Of a DNA stretch of 64,000 nucleotides, positions 59,559 to 64,000 are shown piece after piece. The stretch's first letter is position 1. Each line of letters starts with the position of its first letter. A program made the position numbers and the translations under genes. The stretch is from JAPPLB01 sp965206655. GTDB taxonomy: Bacteria > Acidobacteriota > Terriglobia > Bryobacterales > UBA6623. Under the pieces are notes generated by a model. That model was not told where the DNA came from, made no database searches, and saw nothing but the letters and a program-made list of their open reading frames with translations. The stretch is from positions 62,001 to 126,000 of the forward strand of contig CBDBKC010000035.1 of assembly GCA_965206655.1 (NCBI GenBank), in the 5' to 3' direction.

Positions 59559-60842
59559 ATGAGTTCCCCCACCGCCGAAACCGAGTTTTCCGCCGTCTCG
59601 CCCGTCGCGTCCCGGTCGGACGTTCTGGCGCACTACCGCCGCATTCGCGAGAACTCGCACTCGATCTGTTCGCCCCTGCGGACCGAGGATTACGTCATCC
59701 AAACCATGGACGACGTCAGCCCTCCGAAATGGCATTTGGCGCATACCACTTGGTTTTTCGAGACGTTTCTTCTCGAGCCGCATCTTGCCGGCTACAAATG
59801 TTTCCATCCCAAGTATGGTTTTCTGTTCAACTCCTATTACGATGCAGTTGGAGAGCGTCATCCGCGCTCCCGGCGGGGCTTGCTATCGAGACCCAGCGTG
59901 AGCGAAATCTACGACTACCGCGCTCATGTCGACCGCCACATGGAGCGGCTCATCGAGCAGGCCAGCGAGGCTGAGTGGGAGAGAATCGGGCCCCTGGCCG
60001 ACCTCGGCCTCAACCACGAAGAGCAGCACCAGGAACTCCTCATTACTGACCTGAAGCACATCCTCGCCGAAAACCTGCTGAACCCGGCCTACGTCACTGA
60101 GCGCTTCGACGCTGGGGCAACGCCCGTGGCGACCCGCTGGCTGAGCCACGACGGGGGACTTCTCAACATCGGTTTCGAGGGCGAAAGTTTCAGCTACGAC
60201 AACGAAGGCCCCCGCCACCGTGTCTACCTCGAGCCCTACCGGCTCGCATCAAGGCTCGTGACCAACGCCGAGTACATCGAGTTCATCGAAGCCCGGGGCT
60301 ACGAAGATCCCTCTCACTGGCTCTCCGAAGGCTGGACCACGGTCCAAGAACAGAATTGGCAGGCGCCGCTCTACTGGACGCAATCAGGAGGCGCCTGGAC
60401 GATGTTCACCCTCAACGGCTCATGCGAGGTCCGACCGGAAGAGCCCGTCTGCCATATTAGCTACTTCGAAGCCGACGCCTACGCTCGCTGGCGGGGAAAG
60501 CGCCTGCCAACCGAGGCGGAGTGGGAATGCACCGCCGCTTGCGAGCCGATCGAGGGCAACTTCTACGACACAGGCCGCTTCCATCCGGCACCCGCCGACG
60601 GCTCCCGACAGTTCTTCGGCGATGTCTGGGAGTGGACGCAGAGCCCCTACGCGCCCTATCCCGGTTTCCAGCCCGCCGAAGGGGCGGTCGGCGAGTACAA
60701 CGGTAAGTTCATGTGCAACCAGTACGTGTTGCGCGGCGGATCCTGCGCCACATCGCGCCGCCATATCCGGCCGACTTACCGCAATTTCTTCCCGGCAAAC
60801 GCCCGCTGGCAGTTCACCGGTCTGCGGCTTGCTTCCGACTGA
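59559..60842 (+). CDS. egtB: Ergothioneine biosynthesis protein EgtB
   Basis: The 427-residue protein joins a DinB-like N-terminal domain to a C-terminal formylglycine-enzyme (FGE-sulfatase) domain. The iron ligands are in PPKWHLAHTTWFFETF and NHEEQHQELL (H-x3-H type). The FGE part includes VCHISYFEADAYARWRGKRL and GDVWEWTQSPYAPYPGF. It links cysteine or gamma-glutamylcysteine to trimethylhistidine as the sulfoxide. It is followed 31 bp later by egtD, which makes that trimethylhistidine. EgtC, EgtA and EgtE are not in the window. Confidence 0.93.
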   Translation: MSSPTAETEFSAVSPVASRSDVLAHYRRIRENSHSICSPLRTEDYVIQTMDDVSPPKWHLAHTTWFFETFLLEPHLAGYKCFHPKYGFLFNSYYDAVGERHPRSRRGLLSRPSVSEIYDYRAHVDRHMERLIEQASEAEWERIGPLADLGLNHEEQHQELLITDLKHILAENLLNPAYVTERFDAGATPVATRWLSHDGGLLNIGFEGESFSYDNEGPRHRVYLEPYRLASRLVTNAEYIEFIEARGYEDPSHWLSEGWTTVQEQNWQAPLYWTQSGGAWTMFTLNGSCEVRPEEPVCHISYFEADAYARWRGKRLPTEAEWECTAACEPIEGNFYDTGRFHPAPADGSRQFFGDVWEWTQSPYAPYPGFQPAEGAVGEYNGKFMCNQYVLRGGSCATSRRHIRPTYRNFFPANARWQFTGLRLASD

Positions 60843-60873
60843 CGCTCCCACCCCCAGCTCAATAGAAAATCAA

Positions 60874-61848
60874 ATGCCTGGCTCCGATGGTATCGAGTTC
60901 CACGATCACCATCCCCGAGTCGACGATTTTCGTGATGAAGTTGTTCGTGGCCTGACCAGCACACCGAAACAGATCCCGCCAAAGTTCTTCTACGACAAAC
61001 GCGGTTCGGAACTATTCGAACGGATCACTGAACTTGACGAGTACTATCCAACGCGCACCGAACTCTCGATTCTCGAGGACCGAGCGGGTGAAATCGCCGA
61101 CCTGATCGGCCCCGGCTGTCTGCTCATCGAATACGGCAGCGGGAGCAGCCGCAAGGTAGGCCTCTTGCTGGATGCACTTGAAGGCGATCTCACCTACGTC
61201 GCCATCGATATCTCACGTGAGCATCTGCTCGCGGCGTGTCGGCGCTTGTCCAAGGCGTATCCGAGGCTTGAAGTGATCGCCGTTTGCGCCGACTACTCCA
61301 AGCCTTTTCCACTCCCAACGCCCAGACGCGGCGAGCCCAAAAACAAAATCGTTTTCTTTCCCGGTTCCACCATCGGCAACTTCAGCCCCGAACAGGCGAT
61401 CTCATTCCTCCGCAATACGGCCCGCCAACTCGGGCCGGGCGGCTCGCTGCTCATCGGCGTCGACCTCAAAAAAGATGAGGACACGCTACGCGCCGCCTAC
61501 AACGATGCCGAGCGCATCACCGCCGACTTCAACATAAACCTGCTCGAACGCATCAACGAAGAACTTGACGCCGACTTTGATCTCTCCCAGTTCCGTCACA
61601 GTGCTTTCTACAACAACGAGCGAGGCCGCGTCGAGATGCACCTTGTCAGCCTCACGCCCCAGACCGTTCGCCTCAATGGCGCCTCTGTCCGCTTCGCCGC
61701 GGGCGAAACCATTCACACCGAAAACTCCTACAAGTTCAACATCGACGAGTTTCGACACCTCGCCCGCCGCGCCGGGTTTGAACCCACGGGAGTTTGGACT
61801 GACCGCGAGAAACTATTCAGTCTCCACTATCTGACCGTTGCCGGTTAA
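60874..61848 (+). CDS. egtD: Histidine N-alpha-methyltransferase EgtD
   Basis: The product has 324 residues from ATG 60874; the frame stays open upstream only because it overlaps egtB in another frame. Motifs: QIPPKFFYDKRGSELFERIT, the SAM site LLIEYGSGSSRKVGLLLDAL, FFPGSTIGNFSPEQA, and FAAGETIHTENSYKF near the C-terminus, which carries the histidine-binding residues. It trimethylates histidine to hercynine, the substrate of EgtB. The two form an operon sufficient, with a later lyase, for ergothioneine. Confidence 0.94.
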   Translation: MPGSDGIEFHDHHPRVDDFRDEVVRGLTSTPKQIPPKFFYDKRGSELFERITELDEYYPTRTELSILEDRAGEIADLIGPGCLLIEYGSGSSRKVGLLLDALEGDLTYVAIDISREHLLAACRRLSKAYPRLEVIAVCADYSKPFPLPTPRRGEPKNKIVFFPGSTIGNFSPEQAISFLRNTARQLGPGGSLLIGVDLKKDEDTLRAAYNDAERITADFNINLLERINEELDADFDLSQFRHSAFYNNERGRVEMHLVSLTPQTVRLNGASVRFAAGETIHTENSYKFNIDEFRHLARRAGFEPTGVWTDREKLFSLHYLTVAG

Positions 61849-61872
61849 AGTCACAAAGCGCGCGGCTCCTGC

Positions 61873-62589
61873 CTAATCAGCGATAGGGGTGTTCAGCATC
61901 TCTTCGGCGTAGAGGGCCCCTGCCGGCGTGTCTTCGTGCTTGAAGAAGAGAAAGACATCCTTGTCGGCTTGCATCATCTCGGTGATTTTGGCGCTGATCT
62001 CCTGGCGGTCGGTGGGAGTGTAGTCGGCTTTGCGGAGGCGGAAGTAAACGAAGTCAGCCGTCAGGACTTCGGGGGTTTCGAGCTTCTCGGATTCGGCGAG
62101 GCAAACCGCGACATTGTGGTTCCGAAGCAGGTCGTAGACGGCGTCGTCGAACCATGATTCGTGGCGGAATTCAAAGGCGTAACGCATATCGCTAGGAAGG
62201 TCGCCCAGGAAGGTTTCGAGTCGCTCCGCGTCGCACTTCATATTCGGCGGGAGCTGGAAGAGGACGACGCCGAGACGGCCCGTGACGCGGAGAGGATCGA
62301 TCGAGCGGAGGAAGAAGTCGGTGGGTTCTTTGACGTCTTTGAGGCGCTTCAAGTGCGTGATGCGCTGGTGAGCCTTGATGCAGAAGCGGAACTTGTCGCT
62401 ACTGAGATTGACCCAGTTTTCAATCGTGCTTTCCGAGGGAGTGCGACGGAAGGTGTAGTTGATCTCGACCGCGTTGAGCCGGGTTACGTAGTGTTCAAGG
62501 AACTTCTTCGCGGCGAGCTTCTGGGGATAGAAGTCGGGCTTCCAGCTTGGATAGGAGTATCCGGAGGTGCCTGCAAAAAGTTCGGCCAT
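61873..62589 (-). CDS. DUF72 (YecE-like) protein
   Basis: The 238-residue protein begins LFAGTSGYSYPSWKPDFYP and shows NAVEINYTFRRTPSESTIENW and FEFRHESWFDD, all diagnostic for DUF72. The fold is a TIM barrel with conserved acidic and aromatic residues in a pocket; no reaction is known. It converges on egtD with a 24 bp gap. Confidence 0.9.
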   Translation of the reverse strand: MAELFAGTSGYSYPSWKPDFYPQKLAAKKFLEHYVTRLNAVEINYTFRRTPSESTIENWVNLSSDKFRFCIKAHQRITHLKRLKDVKEPTDFFLRSIDPLRVTGRLGVVLFQLPPNMKCDAERLETFLGDLPSDMRYAFEFRHESWFDDAVYDLLRNHNVAVCLAESEKLETPEVLTADFVYFRLRKADYTPTDRQEISAKITEMMQADKDVFLFFKHEDTPAGALYAEEMLNTPIAD

Positions 62590-62656
62590 AGTGAAATCGT
62601 CTGGCTTCCCAACGAGTATATACCGCAGGTTGGGGGGTGTCCTACTAGTCTGTTAG

Positions 62657-62830
62657 GCGAGGTCGACCAACGTCTTCTCAAAGAAGTGGGGCAATCTTCA
62701 CGCCGCGCTAGCCCTGTCCTTAGCGTGGTACAACTTCTGCAACGTTCACAGCAGCATCAAGGCGACAGCTGCGATGGAAGCGAACATCACGAATCAAGTG
62801 TTCTATGCGGGTGCTGCGCCACGGCCCAGG
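62657..62830 (+). pseudogene. Decayed 3' end of a transposase gene
   Basis: From 62657 the plus strand reads R-S-T-N-V-F-S-K-K-W-G-N-L-H-A-A-L-A-L, then AWYNFCNVHSSIKATAAMEA and NITNQVF. This matches the C-terminal end of IS1-type DDE transposases, which have F-S-K-K-W, then Y-N-F-x-R-x-H-x-[ST], then P-A-M-x-A-G-[IV]-T. TAG 62654-62656 stops the frame just upstream, no start exists, and the 3' end runs into the end of the membrane protein gene. It is a remnant only. Confidence 0.75.
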
Positions 62831-63402
62831 GACTTCCTGTCAAGTGAATCTGCCGCGATTGCCTGCGATTGGAGTGAGTCTAGCCCCGGCAGCTGCTCTG
62901 CGAGCAGCGTCAGAGCGGATTTCGCTACGCCATCGATCACCGACCAGAAGAAGAAGAGAATCCCAACTCCGATCATAATCGGCGAACCAGTAACAAGATG
63001 TCGTACAACCAGGACGAGGGCTTCGCCGTGTATTTCTTCTAGCCGCTCCTTGGCCTCTGGGGGCAGTCTCGAAACAGCCTGTCTCCACTCTTCCAACGGC
63101 TCAGAGCCACACACCGGATCGTCCCACGAAGCCCACACGAAACCCAGTGCAAACCTCGGGAACGTCACGTGATGCGCAAACCGAATAAGGCTGTTTATCA
63201 GACGCCGCAGCTTGGCATATGCTGGATCAGAAAACTCTACGCCGCCAGAATTGGCGTAGTCGAACAGCTTCTGTCGAACGGCGAACAGCCTGTCTCTCAG
63301 TGCTTCCACCCTATAGGCCCTGAAGAGGAAAACAAGCCCCCATAGCGCCCCTAGTGCGAAACCCAGCTGAACAACCCCGGCAATGTGTCCTATTGGCGTC
63401 AT
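62803..63402 (-). CDS. Small membrane protein of unknown function
   Basis: The 199-residue protein has two predicted membrane segments, at about residues 7-30 (AGVVQLGFALGALWGLVFLF) and 138-160 (PIMIGVGILFFFWSVIDGVA), with a charged soluble part between. No family is recognised. Its ATG overlaps the upstream gene's stop (ATGA), so the pair is coupled. Base composition is lower in GC than the neighbours, and a transposase remnant adjoins its 3' end, so acquisition by transfer is likely. Confidence 0.65.
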   Translation of the reverse strand: MTPIGHIAGVVQLGFALGALWGLVFLFRAYRVEALRDRLFAVRQKLFDYANSGGVEFSDPAYAKLRRLINSLIRFAHHVTFPRFALGFVWASWDDPVCGSEPLEEWRQAVSRLPPEAKERLEEIHGEALVLVVRHLVTGSPIMIGVGILFFFWSVIDGVAKSALTLLAEQLPGLDSLQSQAIAADSLDRKSLGRGAAPA

Positions 63403-63788
63403 CGTCGGTCTCCTGGTCTAGTCTCCCCCCTGGGTGTGAGACGGCTCGAACTTCTGTTTGGGTCCAACTGTTTTTCTAGCTCAGCAATTCTCTCGGCTGT
63501 GCGCTCAACATTGTCCGCCTTGAGACGCTTGTACCTTCTGCCATAGGCTATGCCACCGATCCCGAAGATGTACGCGACTATCTCTGAAATCTTGATATCG
63601 GCCAGGACCGCCATACCGATATCGGCAAAAGTGTACCTTCCAGACAGGGAATCAACAGAGAGGTACACAAACCCGGATATCGCAATCGCCGACAGCCAGG
63701 GAATTGCAGTCTGTATGGTAGCGCCAACCGTATCAACGACACGTACTCGGTAGGCGTATTGTAGCTCTGCCTTGGTCGGCGTAGCCAT
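63399..63788 (-). CDS. Small membrane protein with C-terminal coiled coil
   Basis: The 129-residue protein has two predicted membrane segments, at about 27-45 (AIPWLSAIAISGFVYLSVDS) and 66-84 (DIKISEIVAYIFGIGGIAYG), and a charged helical C-terminus (ADNVERTAERIAELEKQLDP). No family is recognised. It is translated just before and coupled to the gene at 62803. The two might form a membrane complex. Its own ribosome site is poor (GAAGG directly at the ATG). Confidence 0.6.
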   Translation of the reverse strand: MATPTKAELQYAYRVRVVDTVGATIQTAIPWLSAIAISGFVYLSVDSLSGRYTFADIGMAVLADIKISEIVAYIFGIGGIAYGRRYKRLKADNVERTAERIAELEKQLDPNRSSSRLTPRGETRPGDRR

Positions 63789-63825
63789 CCTTCAAGTTGA
63801 GGGATCGTACGTTCCCAAGTGTACC

Positions 63826-63850
63826 AAGGCTGAAACATTATTTCAGCCTT
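63826..63850. repeat. Perfect 10 bp inverted repeat
   Basis: AAGGCTGAAA (63826-63835) and TTTCAGCCTT (63841-63850) flank a 5 bp loop, 38 bp upstream of the small membrane operon. It could be an operator, or a terminator for transcription coming from the right. Confidence 0.6.
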
Positions 63851-63940
63851 GCGTTTCACCCTTCATTCTCCAACGCACTGTTAGGACACTACCAGTGTTC
63901 GGGCCTTCGACTACGATGGTAGGGGTTTAGGTTCACCACG

Positions 63941-64000
63941 ATGCCGGATTCAGGGTTTGAGGTTTTTGAGCGGGAGTTTCCGGAAGGACCGGCCGTGCGC
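63941..64000 (+). CDS. Start of a possible gene running out of the window
   Basis: ATG 63941 opens a frame that stays open for 20 codons to the window end (MPDSGFEVFEREFPEGPAVR). Acidic and Pro content looks protein-like, but no ribosome site is clear. Too short to assign. Confidence 0.35.
   Translation, partial: MPDSGFEVFEREFPEGPAVR

Noticed and set aside
1..64000. tRNA, rRNA, riboswitch and CRISPR features
   Set aside because: I looked for T-loop motifs, conserved rRNA segments, known riboswitch cores and regularly spaced repeats and saw none. A dedicated covariance-model scan was not possible.

Overview
The window is a 64 kb stretch of high-GC, gene-dense bacterial chromosome. No rRNA, tRNA, CRISPR array or phage genes were recognised. 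The gene content suggests an Acidobacteriota (Solibacter/Bryobacter-like) or related soil lineage. This inference rests on a secretin operon, hopanoid genes, many Tat-exported enzymes, ASPIC/UnbV FG-GAP proteins, M81 peptidases, and a large locus of Planctomycetes/Acidobacteria-type DUF1501/DUF1549/DUF1553/PPC proteins. No taxonomic marker is present, so the assignment is tentative.

Layout. 1-4.7 kb (+): the end of a type II secretion/type IV pilus-like operon (PilN/GspL-like, GspM-like, GspC-like, a small exported protein and a GspD secretin with a Gly/Tyr-rich insert). 4.9-13.7 kb (-): a hopanoid/isoprenoid block in the order ispH, hpnG-like phosphorylase, two zinc alcohol dehydrogenases, hpnC, hpnD, hpnE. 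The phosphorylase gene is split by a DDE-transposase IS element. 13.8-17.8 kb (-): a sialidase-like protein, a small protein, a winged-helix/HNH endonuclease and an M81 peptidase. 17.8-26.3 kb: a TPR/FG-GAP protein, an aminomutase-like/Gfo-Idh-MocA/SDR operon, a GAF-like protein and a gamma-glutamyltransferase. 26.4-28.2 kb: a class I/II aminotransferase whose 3' end is displaced by an IS200/IS605-type element; the missing C-terminal codons are still readable beyond the insertion. 28.3-31.1 kb: an FkbM methyltransferase, a CoA-binding protein and metY.

31.3-44.3 kb is the most distinctive region. It holds a cytochrome c/WD40 protein, two paralogous PPC-domain proteins flanking a DUF1549/DUF1553 multi-cytochrome protein, then (on the other strand) a DUF1501 Tat protein and a second DUF1549/DUF1553 cytochrome. 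All look exported. They probably form a cell-envelope complex whose function is not known.

44.6-64 kb: a VOC protein, a class V aminotransferase, an ECF sigma/anti-sigma pair divergent from a metallo-beta-lactamase-fold protein, a second M81 peptidase, a T-poor gene-free 640 bp gap, a DinB protein, a GbsR regulator with a DUF805/SRPBCC membrane protein, an iron alcohol dehydrogenase beside an adenylating enzyme, two PQQ-type beta-propellers, the ergothioneine pair egtB-egtD, a DUF72 protein, a transposase remnant and two small membrane proteins.

All calls come from reading the sequence. No database search, alignment program or structure prediction was run.
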